DNA from: Pseudomonas argentinensis
GTDB lineage: Bacteria; Pseudomonadota; Gammaproteobacteria; Pseudomonadales; Pseudomonadaceae
Direction: 5' to 3'
DNA length: 64,000 nucleotides
Assembly: GCF_001839655.2 (NCBI RefSeq)
Contig: NZ_CP056087.1
Coordinates: 1,922,001-1,986,000, forward strand
Position numbers and translations under genes: made by a program. The notes below the pieces were generated by a model, which was not told the origin of the DNA, searched no databases, and saw only the letters and a list, made by a program, of their open reading frames with translations. Positions 41,432 through 51,800 of this stretch are shown here, one piece after another; position 1 is the first letter of the stretch; every line of letters starts with the position of its first letter.

Positions 41432-41641
41432 TCAGTCGAGCTCTCGAGAAGCGGTGATGTGCACGGCCCCCGCGCAGCGCGGGCACAGGCAGGCACGGTT
41501 CAAGGCCTCGGGCGGTAGTTCTTGCAGCGCTTGCGGCTGGACCTCGACTGCGAAGCACCAGCAGTGCGTCACCTCGTTGTCGCTCGCGGCCTGGGCACAG
41601 CGGTTGGGCTGGCCGCAGGCGGGGCACAGGCTGGTGTTCAT
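41432..41641 (-). CDS. Cysteine-rich CWC family protein
   Basis: A 69-residue protein with two Cys pairs, CPACGQPNRC and the later CLCPRC, and a Cys-Trp-Cys (HCWCF) in the middle, the pattern of the CWC family. It probably binds a metal ion, perhaps zinc. It is encoded just before the pseudouridine synthase gene, a common pairing in pseudomonads. Function unknown. Confidence 0.85.
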   Translation of the reverse strand: MNTSLCPACGQPNRCAQAASDNEVTHCWCFAVEVQPQALQELPPEALNRACLCPRCAGAVHITASRELD

Positions 41642-41832
41642 TGGGCTACCAGGTTGCTGTGAATTTTTGCAAAGAGGGTGTCTGCGCAGGGCGGCAGCCC
41701 GCTATTGGTGACCCGGTTAACGATCGAGCCGTGGCCGGCGGCCGAGGTGGCGGGCCAAGCGTCGGCGAGCCGATCCAGCAGGCTGAGCATCCGCAAGCGA
41801 ACGCTGATGGTTTGGGCAGACGGTGACGGCAT
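41638..41832 (-). CDS. Hypothetical small protein upstream of the CWC gene
   Basis: A possible 64-residue protein (MPSPSAQTISVRLRMLSLLD...) whose stop overlaps the start of the CWC-family gene. The frame is open upstream to 42081, but that part is Arg/Ala-rich and looks non-coding. The segment MLSLLDRLADAWPATSAAGHG is plausibly helical. The overlap with the next gene is the main support. I do not recognise the family and the start is uncertain. Confidence 0.45.
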   Translation of the reverse strand: MPSPSAQTISVRLRMLSLLDRLADAWPATSAAGHGSIVNRVTNSGLPPCADTLFAKIHSNLVAQ

Positions 41833-42200
41833 GGTGCTGGCTTCTCGAGGGGTGGCCGCAATGCTAGGTGGGCTATGCCCAAGGCGCAAGCCGAGCGGCG
41901 CGAAGCCTGGTGTTCGCGTTGCTCGGTCTGGCTTGACGTTGGCCGAGGCGTTCACGCCTGTTCGATAACGGCCACCCGCTGGCCGGCGCGCACCGCGGCG
42001 CCCGGTTGCACAAACATCAGAATTGGCTGCGCGGTCTCGGCGCATGGTGTTGAGCGTTGCAGCGGCCACCGCTGAAATCATTTGTAGCCCCTTACCGACG
42101 AGTGGAGCGGATTCGCCGTAGCCGAGATTGTCTGATGCGCTGGGGACACCCCGGTATCGGCAGCCGCCGGTGCGTGATTCGCGGTCGAAGGAGGCCGCTC
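41833..42200. other. Intergenic region without a convincing gene
   Basis: About 370 bases between the small minus-strand gene and the plus-strand lipoprotein gene. Short open frames exist on both strands but have no family motifs or ribosome-binding sites. It should contain divergent promoters for both sides. I could not place them with confidence. Confidence 0.4.
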
Positions 42201-42656
42201 ATGATTCGTAAATCCATGCTCGTTGCGTTGTTGGGTTTCTCGCTGACCGGTTGCGCCGTGTATGGCGACAGTCGCTATGGCAATCGCTACTACGAACGCC
42301 AGTACCACCCGGGCACCTATGTGGAGCGCACCGAGGTGTATGGCGCACCCCGCGTTTACGTCTATGAGGATCGTCGCTACGGCCGGCGCTACGCACCGCC
42401 CGTCTACCATGCACCGCCGCCCAGGTATTACGCGCCGCCACCGCCGCCGCGTCATTACAACCCACCGGGCTATGACCAACGCTATTACGGCCGGCACGAC
42501 CGCAATCGCCGTGACTACCGCCCGGCACCGCGGCCGGGTTGGGAAGGGCAGCGCCATCACTTCCAGCAACAGCAACGCCAACGCTATTCGCCGCCGCAAT
42601 GGCAGCAGCGCGAGGCGCCGCGGCGCATTCAGGGCATGCCCATGCGCGAGCGCTAA
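42201..42656 (+). CDS. Tyr/Arg/Pro-rich lipoprotein
   Basis: A 151-residue predicted lipoprotein. The signal MIRKSMLVALLGFSLTGC ends in a lipobox (LTGC), and AAGGAGG stands about 7 bases before the ATG. The mature part is very rich in Tyr, Arg, Pro, His and Gln (for example PPRYYAPPPPPRHYNPPG) and has no recognisable fold. It is probably anchored in the outer membrane and disordered. It may be linked to the Lap genes downstream only by position. Confidence 0.75.
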   Translation: MIRKSMLVALLGFSLTGCAVYGDSRYGNRYYERQYHPGTYVERTEVYGAPRVYVYEDRRYGRRYAPPVYHAPPPRYYAPPPPPRHYNPPGYDQRYYGRHDRNRRDYRPAPRPGWEGQRHHFQQQQRQRYSPPQWQQREAPRRIQGMPMRER

Positions 42657-42661
42657 CAGCC

Positions 42662-42693
42662 GTGCCGATGCGTACCGCGGTGCGCATCGGCAC
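42662..42693. terminator. Hairpin between the lipoprotein gene and lapG
   Basis: GTGCCGATGCGTACC pairs with GGTGCGCATCGGCAC with one mismatch and a two-base loop, just past the lipoprotein stop. Only a short TTCGTC follows, so it is a weak intrinsic terminator or a transcript-end stabiliser. Confidence 0.5.
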
Positions 42694-42761
42694 GTTCGTC
42701 GCCTGTAGTGGCATCTGGCAATTGTTTTTTGCGTGCCCGCGCCGCACCATGACGGCGTTGC

Positions 42762-43469
42762 GTGTCTGGAAGCATTGTCGTGCCAATCGGCGGTTCTGGC
42801 GTTCTCTCACTTCGTTATCGCTGGCCGTTGCTGGTGGCGTGGCTGCTCGCCCTGTCGCTGGTGGCTGGCGGCCTGCAGGCGCAGTGGGATTTCCAGCGTA
42901 TCGCCGCCCGTGCCGAGCAACTGTATGGCCCATTGGGCGCCGGCAAACCGCGCATCGATGCCTGGCAACGGCTGCTCGACGAGCAGCGCAACGCCCCCGA
43001 AGCCGCCAAGCTCATGGCCGTGAACCGGTTTTTCAACCTGCAACTGCGCTTTCGTGACGACCAGCAAATCTGGGGCGTTGCCGACTACTGGGCGACGCCC
43101 GTCGAAGCGCTGATGCGCGGCGCCGCCGATTGCGAAGATTACGCCATCGCCAAGTACTTCAGCCTGCGTGAGCTGGGCGTGCCGAGCGAAAAGCTGCGCA
43201 TCACCTACGTCAAGGCGGTGCGCCTCAACCAGGCACATATGGTGCTGACCTATTACCCGACCCCCACCTCGGTACCCCTGGTACTGGATAACCTGATCGA
43301 TGCCATCGAGCCCGCTACCGAGCGGCGTGACCTGGTGCCCGTGTATGCCTTCAATGCCGAAGGGCTGTGGGTGCCCGGGCCGGCTGGCGGCAAGCAGGTG
43401 GGAGACAGCAAGCGCCTTTCGCGCTGGCAGGATTTGTTGAAGAAGATGCGCGCCGAAGGGTTCCCTTAA
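42762..43469 (+). CDS. lapG: Periplasmic adhesin-releasing cysteine protease LapG
   Basis: A calcium-dependent transglutaminase-like cysteine protease that cuts LapA-type adhesins within the N-terminal TAAG site and frees the cell from the surface. The 235-residue protein has an N-terminal signal/anchor (about residues 21-40). The catalytic triad is C124 (GAADCEDYA), H159 (NQAHMVLTYY) and D176 (LVLDNLI), with D123 and E125 as expected calcium ligands. A GTG at 42762 is the most likely start, though GTG codons 6 further on are possible. It lies 20 bases upstream of lapD, its inhibitor. The target site is present in the adhesin gene at 58.9 kb. Confidence 0.93.
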   Translation: MSGSIVVPIGGSGVLSLRYRWPLLVAWLLALSLVAGGLQAQWDFQRIAARAEQLYGPLGAGKPRIDAWQRLLDEQRNAPEAAKLMAVNRFFNLQLRFRDDQQIWGVADYWATPVEALMRGAADCEDYAIAKYFSLRELGVPSEKLRITYVKAVRLNQAHMVLTYYPTPTSVPLVLDNLIDAIEPATERRDLVPVYAFNAEGLWVPGPAGGKQVGDSKRLSRWQDLLKKMRAEGFP

Positions 43470-43489
43470 GGCGTAGCGAGGAGTTGTGC

Positions 43490-45421
43490 ATGTCACTGTT
43501 CAAGCAGTTGTGTGTCGCCATCTGCGTGCTGATGCTGGTGAGTTTCGCCGGCAGCGTCGTGGTCAACGTGGAGAGCTCGCGCGAGCAGCAGGTCAACCAG
43601 CTGCGCTCCCACGCGCAGGACGCGGCGACGGCACTGGGTCTGTCGCTCGGCTCGCACCTGGACGACCCCGCGATGCTGGAACTGATGGTCAGCTCGATTT
43701 TCGACAGTGGCTATTTCGAGAGCATCCGGGTGATCGGCCCGGATGAAAAGGTGCTGGTCGAGCGCTCCGGCCCGAGCCTGGGCCGGGGTGCGCCGCAGTG
43801 GTTCGCCGATCTGGTCAACCTGGCGCCGGCCCAGGGCGACGCCATCGTCAGTGACGGCTGGAATCAGGCGGCCCGTGTCGAGGTGGTCAGCCACCCGTAT
43901 TTCGCCATCGCCAAATTGTGGCAGACCGCCTACGCCACCTTCCTGTGGCTGGCGCTGATCAGCCTGCTGTGCATCATCCTAGGCGTGCTGCTGCTCAAGC
44001 GCCAACTGCGCCCGCTGGAATACATGGTCGAGCAGTCCAACGCCATCGCCCGCCGCGAGTTTCTCAGCGCGCCGAACCTGCCGCGCACTCCCGAGTTTCG
44101 CCGGGTGGTAAACGCCATGAACCAGATGGTGGAGAAGCTCAAGACGCTGTTCGACGAGGAAGCCTCACGTAGCGAGAAGCTGCATGCCGAAGCCTACCAG
44201 GACAGCCTGACCGGCCTGGCCAACCGTCGCTATTTCGACCTCGACCTGCAGGCCCGCCTGACCGGAGAGGAGCGGGCCAGCAGCGGTGTGCTGATGCTGT
44301 TGCGGGTCAATGACCTGATCGGGCTGAACCAGCGTATCGGCGGGCAGCGTACCGACCAATTGCTCAAGGCGGTGGCCGAGCAGCTGCAGCAGGTCAGCCA
44401 GGGACGTTTTCTGCTGGCGCGTAACCGCGGCGGCGAATTCGCCTTGCTGGCCGGCGGCGTCGATCGCCATGAAGCCGAGCAATTGGCCGAGCAGCTGTGC
44501 AGTGCATTGCTGTCGTTGCAGCAGACCGGTGCCAGCGATTGCTCGCCGGTCGCCCATATCGGCATCACCACCTTCGCGCCGGGGGCGAGCAGCAGCGAGC
44601 TCTACAGCGCGCTGGATGCCGCACTGGCCGAGGCCGTCAGCAATGGCCGCAGCCACTGGGCGTTCGTCGGGCATCGTCAGCAGGTAGCTGCCAACAACGA
44701 GCGCAACGATTGGCACCGCCTGCTGGACAGCGCCCTGGAGCAAGGGCGTTTCCTGCAGTACGTGCAGCCGGTGGTCAACGCTGCCGATCCCACTCAGGTG
44801 CTGCATAACAAGGTGCTGGCGCGCTTGCTCGACGAGCATGGCGAGACCATCCCGGCCGGCCAGTTCCTGCCGTGGCTGGAGCGCTTCGGCTGGACCGCTC
44901 GCCTGGATCTGGTGATGCTCGACGCCTTGCTGGCGCAGCTCGCCAATCATGAAGGGCCGGTGGCACTGAGTTTGTCGGGCATCACTGTGCGTGATCCACT
45001 GGCCCTGCAGCAAGTCTACGAGCGCCTGCGCCTGCATCCGGCGGCCAGCGGCCGTCTGATTCTGGAGCTGGACGAAGGCCAGCTGCCGGGCTCCACGGAG
45101 CTCGAGGCGATTACCCGCAAGCTGCGCAGCCTCGGTGTCGAGCTTGGCCTGCAGCACTTCGGTGGGCGCTTCAGCATGATCGGTAACCTGGCCAAGCTCG
45201 GTCTGGCCTACCTGAAGGTGGATGGCAGCTTTATCCGCGGCATCGATCAGGAAGGCGATAAGCGCCTGTTCATTGAGGCCATGCAGCGCGCGGCCAACAG
45301 CATCGACCTGCCGTTGATCGCCGAACGGGTGGAAACCCGTGGTGAGTGGGAAGTGTTGCGCACCATGGGTGTCAGCGGCGTGCAGGGGCGCCTGTTCAGC
45401 GAGCCGGCTGCCTGGGCCTGA
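43490..45421 (+). CDS. lapD: c-di-GMP receptor LapD (inactive GGDEF-EAL)
   Basis: An inner-membrane receptor that binds c-di-GMP inside the cell and sequesters LapG in the periplasm, so that the adhesin stays on the surface. The 643-residue protein has membrane segments at about residues 5-25 and 150-170 around a periplasmic domain, then HAMP, GGDEF and EAL domains. The GGDEF motif is RGGEF (313-317) and the EAL motif is KVL (441-443), so neither enzyme activity is expected. The periplasmic Trp that contacts LapG corresponds to W124 (SDGWNQAARVEV). It starts at ATG 43490 after GCGAGGAG. Confidence 0.95.
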   Translation: MSLFKQLCVAICVLMLVSFAGSVVVNVESSREQQVNQLRSHAQDAATALGLSLGSHLDDPAMLELMVSSIFDSGYFESIRVIGPDEKVLVERSGPSLGRGAPQWFADLVNLAPAQGDAIVSDGWNQAARVEVVSHPYFAIAKLWQTAYATFLWLALISLLCIILGVLLLKRQLRPLEYMVEQSNAIARREFLSAPNLPRTPEFRRVVNAMNQMVEKLKTLFDEEASRSEKLHAEAYQDSLTGLANRRYFDLDLQARLTGEERASSGVLMLLRVNDLIGLNQRIGGQRTDQLLKAVAEQLQQVSQGRFLLARNRGGEFALLAGGVDRHEAEQLAEQLCSALLSLQQTGASDCSPVAHIGITTFAPGASSSELYSALDAALAEAVSNGRSHWAFVGHRQQVAANNERNDWHRLLDSALEQGRFLQYVQPVVNAADPTQVLHNKVLARLLDEHGETIPAGQFLPWLERFGWTARLDLVMLDALLAQLANHEGPVALSLSGITVRDPLALQQVYERLRLHPAASGRLILELDEGQLPGSTELEAITRKLRSLGVELGLQHFGGRFSMIGNLAKLGLAYLKVDGSFIRGIDQEGDKRLFIEAMQRAANSIDLPLIAERVETRGEWEVLRTMGVSGVQGRLFSEPAAWA

Positions 45422-45760
45422 TCAGATCAGGCCGCGCTCTTCGTCGTTGATCAAACGGTTCATGCCGCCGAGTGCATCGCGCGCTCGGCTGCGACCCATC
45501 AGCTTGCTCTGGGCTGCGTCCGGTAGATCGGTGATACGCACCACGCCTTTCTTGATCAGCACGTCGATCAAGTCCTCGAGTACGCGGATCATGTCCAGGT
45601 CGCTCTGCTTGAGTTGCAGCAGGCTGCTTTCCACGTTCTGGTTGGAAAACCAGGCCCGGGCTTCTTCGCTATCGGCCGGCAGTTCGCCGTTCATTCCTTC
45701 GAAGGGTTCGGGCTGCACGCGCAGCAGTTCGCCTTCGGCATTACGTTTTATGTAGAACAC
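45422..45760 (-). CDS. Conserved small protein next to lapD (often labelled tryptophan synthase beta-like)
   Basis: A 112-residue acidic protein. I chose the GTG at 45760 (MFYIKRNAEGELLRVQPEPF) because GGAGAAGG lies directly before it; an ATG nine codons upstream has no such site. It contains a predicted helical C-terminal half (LKQSDLDMIRVLEDLIDVLIKKG, residues about 52-75) ending in a basic RSRARDALGG. It has no PLP lysine and no tryptophan synthase fold, so that database label is misleading. Its placement between lapD and the adhesin gene suggests, but does not prove, a role with the Lap system. Confidence 0.75.
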   Translation of the reverse strand: MFYIKRNAEGELLRVQPEPFEGMNGELPADSEEARAWFSNQNVESSLLQLKQSDLDMIRVLEDLIDVLIKKGVVRITDLPDAAQSKLMGRSRARDALGGMNRLINDEERGLI

Positions 45761-45795
45761 GGCCTTCTCCGATAAACCTGTCTGCAACAGACCCT

Positions 45796-45827
45796 AATGC
45801 CCCGCCACGAAAGTGTGGCGGGGCATT
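45796..45827. terminator. Terminator after the adhesin gene
   Basis: A perfect 13-base stem AATGCCCCGCCAC / GTGGCGGGGCATT with a six-base loop lies 7 bases past the adhesin stop on the minus strand. It separates the 13-kb adhesin transcript from the small gene at 45422-45760. Confidence 0.85.
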
Positions 45828-45833
45828 GGCCTA

Positions 45834-48800
45834 TCATGGGTCGACTTTGATCGTGTGGCTGGCGATCAGCGTGTTGATGTCATAGCTCGGCAGGCTGGCT
45901 TGGCCCAGGTCGATCTGTACATCGGCCTTGGCTGCGACCTGCTGGTTGCTGGTGTCGGTGTTGTTGAACTCGCCCTTGGTGCTGATCAGCAGGGTGGAAC
46001 TGCCGTTGTCGGTCACCAGTTTCAGGTAGCTGTCCAGGTTGTTGCTGTGATCCTGCAGCAACGAGCTGAGGTCGATGGTGTCGCCCTCGGCGACGTTGAA
46101 GTCCTTGATCGCATCCTTGCCGAAGTCGCCTTTCTGCCAGGCGAAGGTGTCGGCACCGGCGCCGCCGAACAGGATGTCGTCGCCCGCTCCGCCCACCAGC
46201 AAGTCATTGCCGCCCTGGCCGTAGAGGATGTCGTTACCGCCACCGCCATACAGCTTATCCGCGCCGCCGCGGGTATCGCCCGCCACGTTGAAGGTCTCGT
46301 GGTTGGCGCGGATGTAGTCATACAGATCGGCGTTGCTCGGTGCGAGACCGTTCTTCAGCTCCAGGAAGGTTTCCAGGGCTTTCACACCAGCACCATCATG
46401 CAGGTCGGCGGGCCTGGCCGGGTTGCCATCCACGCCCCATTTCAGGCCGTCGGTATTGATCACGTCACCAAAGATGATGTCGTTGCCCTCGCCGCCGGAG
46501 ATGGTGTCGTTGCCTACCGTCACCGGCACATTCGCATTCGAACCACCATGCAGGGCGACCGAGAGTTCATCGGCTGAGTTGACGATCTCGACCTTGCCAA
46601 CCGGCACCTTGGCGTAATCCACGCGGGTGATGTTATCGATCGCCATCGTGGCGCTGGCGAAGTTGCTCGACTTGTCATCGACACTGAAGGCCAGACGATA
46701 GGTTCCTGCGCCGACGACCGCGGTTTCCGCCGTGGTCCAGTTGCCGCCGGTGGTTCCGCCACCGGTCTGCACATCGGTCCAGACGCCCTGTACCAGTTGC
46801 TGGAGTTTCCAGCTAAGCGCGTCACCGTTGCCGGTATCCGCGGTGCCGTAGGCGAAGCGCAGGCTGCTGAACGCACCGTCGGCAATGGTCAGCGACGGCG
46901 TTGTGGCGGTGACGGGAGAGCCTCCAACCGTGTCGCGAATCATCAGGGCATCGGAGCTACGGCCGACGGAGCCACTAAAGTTGCCTGTGCCGGATGTCTG
47001 CCAATTGGCGAGGTTGTTCCAACCCGTGGTGTTGTTGTCGAAGTTGGCCAGCGTGGCCGCCGAGCCGTTGGCCAGGTAGGTGGACGCAGGCGCGTCGGTG
47101 GTGTTGTCGAACAGGCTGAGATTCTTCTGGCTGACGCCCGAACCGATACCGATGGCCTGCACGGCGCTCTTGCCGGCGAGCACGTTGAAGGTATCGAGCG
47201 AGCCCAGCAGCACCTGATCATTGGTGGTCGATCCGTTGCCACTGACCGTGATGGTGTTGCCATTGTAGTAAAAGGTCGGGTCACCGTCGGACAGGAAAAA
47301 GGTCAGGTTCTCGTACCCAGCCGCTTTGGTATTACCAGCAGCGCTCTGCGCGTCGAACCAGGCGCTCGCTACCTTGAAGGCAGCTTCATAGTTGGTGCCG
47401 CCGTTGGCGGTCAGGCGCTGGATATCGGCCAACAAGCTGTCGAGCTTGGTGCCATTTTGCAGGTCGGCAACCCTGGTGCTCAGCGTGACGTCGCCGGCAA
47501 AGCCCACCAAGGTGAGGTTGACGACTCCATCATGGCCCGCCAGGGTTTTCGCGAAGTTCGACAGCGCGCTCTTGGTCAGGCTCATGCGATCACCCTGCAT
47601 GCTGCCGGAGGTGTCGACGAGCAGGGCGATGTTGTAGTTGGTCGCCGGTTGGAGGGTGGTCAACGTACCGCCTGCGTCACCAAGCAGCACGTCGTTGCCA
47701 GCACCGCCACCGATGGTGTTGTCACCGTTGTCGTTGGCGCCGTTGCCCGCGACGCGGATGGTATCCGCCGGCTGGTTCACCTTCAGGGTGACGGTGGCGA
47801 TATCGCTGCCGCCCTTGCCGTCGCTGATGCTGTACTGGAAGCTGGCGTCGCCATAGAAGCCCGCCTTCGGCGTGAACACCACGTTGCCATTGTTGAGCGT
47901 GACCGTGCCGTTGGTGGCGTTCTGCACGCTGGTAATGGAGAGCGCATCACCATTCGGATCGGTGTCGTTGCCGAGCAGGGTGCTGCCGGCGATCGTCAGG
48001 CTGTCGCCGGCTTCCATCACCAGGCTGGAGGTGGTGGGCACGTGGTAGAGCATGTCCGAGTCGACGACCTTGAAGGTGCCACCCTGGCCCACCTCGACCT
48101 TCAGGCGCGCATCGCCGCCCTGATCCCAGTAGATGATCTCGATCTGCTGAGGCCCGGCATTGGCGGCGCCGATGGTGAAGGATCTACCCGTGGCGGTGGC
48201 GCTCGACTGGATGTTGTTGAACTCGGCGACGACCTGGCCATTGATGCGGATGCTGTAGCCGTCATCGGCGGTCACCCGGAACTGGTAGGTACCGGCTGCC
48301 AGGTTGATATAGCCGCTCATCTTGATGATGGCGTCGGAGGTATTACCCGGGTCCGTGGACAGCGAATTGGCCTTGGCTCCATTGCCCGTGGTGGTGTTCA
48401 CGCCCAGGAAATTCTGCAGGTTGGTGCCATTGCCCAGGCCGGATGCACTGCTCAGGTGGCCGTAATCGAGCGTGGTGGCGTTGAAGGTCGCCGCCGGATT
48501 TTGGCTGTCGATGAACTGGCGAACCTGGCTCAGGTTGGTCAGGTTGGCGCCATCGTTGCCCGCCCCGGTGCTCGAGTCGTTATAGCCATAGTATTCGGCC
48601 TTGAGACCCGTGACCTTGGTGTAGCTGTCGTCCTTGGCATCCGGGGTGCCGTCGGTGATGCCGCCAATGGCGCTCTGGCCACCGATATCCAGCTTCACCG
48701 TTTCCAGCGGCTCGCCCACTACATTGTCGGCAAGCGTCGGTACGGTCACCGAGAAGCTGGTGACACCCGCGGGCACGGTGATCTTCCCGGTGCTGGCATC

Positions 48801-51800
48801 GTAGGTCACGCCGTTGCTGAAGCTCTGGGCGGTCAGCTTGTAATCGACGTTGGCGATCGCCGTGCCGGTGGCGTTGAAGGCCAGCACGGTCGGCGTCGAG
48901 CTGGCATTGCTCAGGGTGACGTTGAAGACCAGGTTGTTGCCTTCCACCACATTGTCATCAGCCGTGCCGGGTTGCCCGATGTCGATGATTTTTACCGTCG
49001 GTGCCGGATCGTTATCGATAATGGTCGCAGTACCGGTTTTCCCACCAACAGTCAGGCTGAAGGTTTCGGTCGGCTCGCTGACCGTGTCATTGATGGTCGG
49101 CACGGTAACGGTGAAGCTGGTCACGCCTGCCGGCACGGTGACCTGGCCGGTGGTGGCGTTGTAGGTCACGCCGTTGCTGAAGCTCTGGTTGGTGAGTGCT
49201 GCGTTGTAGTCACTACCTGCCACGGCCGTACCAGGGTTTAACGCCAGACTGAAGGTGGTCGGCGTGCTGCTGGCATTGGTGAGGTTGACGGTAAAGACGG
49301 CGTTGTCGCCTTCGTCCACTTGGCCGCCAGCGCTATCGACCGCGGCACTGACGGAGCCGACAGTCGGCGCTGCATCGTTGTCGATAATGGTCGCAGTGCC
49401 GGTTTTCCCACCAACGGTCAGGCTGAAGGTTTCGGTCGGCTCGCTGACCGTGTCATTGATGGTCGGCACGGTGACCGTGAAGCTGGTGACGCCTGCCGGC
49501 ACGGTGACCTGGCCGCTGGTGGCATTGTAAGTCACGCCGTTGCTGAAGCTCTGGTTGGTGAGTGCTGCGTTGTAGTCACTACCTGCCACCGCCGTACCAG
49601 GGTTTAACGCCAGACTGAAGGTGGTCGGCGTGCTGCTGGCATTGGTGAGGTTGACGGTAAAGACAGCGTTGTCGCCTTCGTCCACTTGGCCGCCAGCGCT
49701 ATCGACCGCGGCACTGACGGAGCCGACAGTAGGCGCTGCATCGTTGTCGATAATGGTCGCAGTACCGGTTTTCCCACCAACAGTCAGGCTGAAGGTTTCG
49801 GTCGGCTCGCTGAGGGTGTCATTGATGGTCGGCACGGTAACGGTGAAGCTGGTGACGCCTGCCGGCACGGTGACCTGGCCGGTGGTGGCGTTGTAGGTCA
49901 CGCCGTTGCTGAAGCTCTGGTTGGTGAGTGCTGCGTTGTAGTCACTACCTGCCACGGCCGTACCAGGGTTTAACGCCAGACTGAAGGTGGTCGGCGTGCT
50001 GCTGGCATTGGTGAGGTTGACGGTAAAGACGGCGTTGTCGCCTTCGTCCACTTGGCCGCCAGCGCTATCGACCGCGGCACTGACGGAGCCGACAGTCGGC
50101 GCTGCATCGTTGTCGATAATGGTCGCAGTGCCGGTTTTCCCGCCAACAGTCAGGCTGAAGGTTTCGGTCGGCTCGCTGAGGGTGTCATTGATGGTCGGAA
50201 CGGTGACGGTGAAGCTGGTCACGCCCGCCGGCACGGTGACTTGGCCAGTGGCGGCGTTGTAGGTCACGCCGTTGCTGAAGCTCTGGTTGGTGAGTGCTGC
50301 GTTGTAGTCACTACCTGCCACGGCCGTACCAGGGTTTAACGCCAGACTGAAGGTGGTCGGCGTGCTGCTGGCATTGGTGAGGTTGACGGTAAAGACAGCG
50401 TTGTCGCCTTCGTCCACCTGGCCACCAGTGCTGTCCACGGCAGCGCTGACGGCACCGATGCCAGGGGCCACTTCGGTGCCGATGATGGTGATGGTGGCGG
50501 TGGCGGTAGCAGTACCTCCATAGCCGTCACTGACGGTATAGGTGAAGCTTTGAGTCTTGAGCTCACCCGATTTCAGGTTGTTGTCATTGGCGGCAAAGTT
50601 GAAGCTGCCATCGGCGTTGACGGTCAGTACGCCCGTGGCCAGCACGACCTTGCCGTTTGCCGGGACGTCGGCACCGTTGATCTTGACGACGTTGAGTGTC
50701 TGGTTGGCCTGGGCATCGCTGTCGTTGTTGAGTAGGCCCTTGCCCTGCTCGATGACCAGCGTCTGGCTTTCATTGACCACGTAGGCGCTGTTTGCCGACG
50801 CAGGACCGGAACCGGAGAAGCCGGTCAGGAAGTAGTCGGACCCATCCCCTGCGCCATTTGCCGTAGGTAGCGCTTCGAAACGGATGCTGTCGAACACTTG
50901 GGTGCCGGTATCGAGCGAGAAGATGCCAGAGCCGCCACCGCTGAGCTTGAAGGTGCCGCTGGCCACTTCAACACCTTCGTACATGGCCACCCAGCGCCCG
51001 ACTTCGCCACCTTCTTCGGCAGCGATCAGACGACTTACACGGAATTCGGCCTGGTTGAGATTGCCGCTGAAGTTCAGTGTGATGGATTCGGATTTGCCGG
51101 TGGTCGGGTCGTATTCCAGCTGGTCAGGAACCTGATTGACCACGGCGCGCGGCGAACCTGCGACACCCAGGGCGTTCTGGTTGCCGTCGACAGCCAGCTG
51201 CAGCAAGTTGGCGTTGTCGCCATTGCCATCTCGTGCCTGGATTACCGTCTTCTGATTGTTACTGTCGTTCTGTGCCCAGTTGTTGGTGGCTGAGCCACCA
51301 CCCAGGTCGCCGATCATCACGGTGTAAGGGCTGCCGACAGGATCGTCCACCGCTACTGGATTACTGTTCACAAGCGCTTGGTCGATGCCTTTGCCGGACG
51401 TGTTGCCGAACTGATCCTGCAGTGTCGCTTCAACGACGATAGTCTTGCCTTCGCCGGGGTTGGCGAAGGTGGTGTCGACGTGCCCCGAGGTGATTTGCGC
51501 TGCAGTCAGTGTGAAGGTCTTGATGGTCGTGCCATCGGTAACACTGACGGTGTCGCCGGCCACGGAGCCAGCTGGCAAGCCGACTCGAACGTCGATCGCA
51601 CCGCTGAGCTCGTTCTGACCGATCACCCCATCGTTGTTGATGTCTTCGCGAATTTCTACGGTTGGAGCTGCCCCCGTGGCACCTGCCAGCGTATCGACGC
51701 GTGCCGTGTCGGTTCCTTTTTCCGACGTGTTGCCGAATTGGTCACGCAGGGTGGCTTCGACGGTCAGGGTGTTGCCTTCGCCTGGGCTCGGGAAGGTGGT

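Noticed and set aside
45422-45787. Tryptophan synthase beta subunit
   Set aside because: The protein is about 112 residues, lacks the PLP lysine and has no similarity in motif to the enzyme, so I kept it as an unnamed conserved gene.
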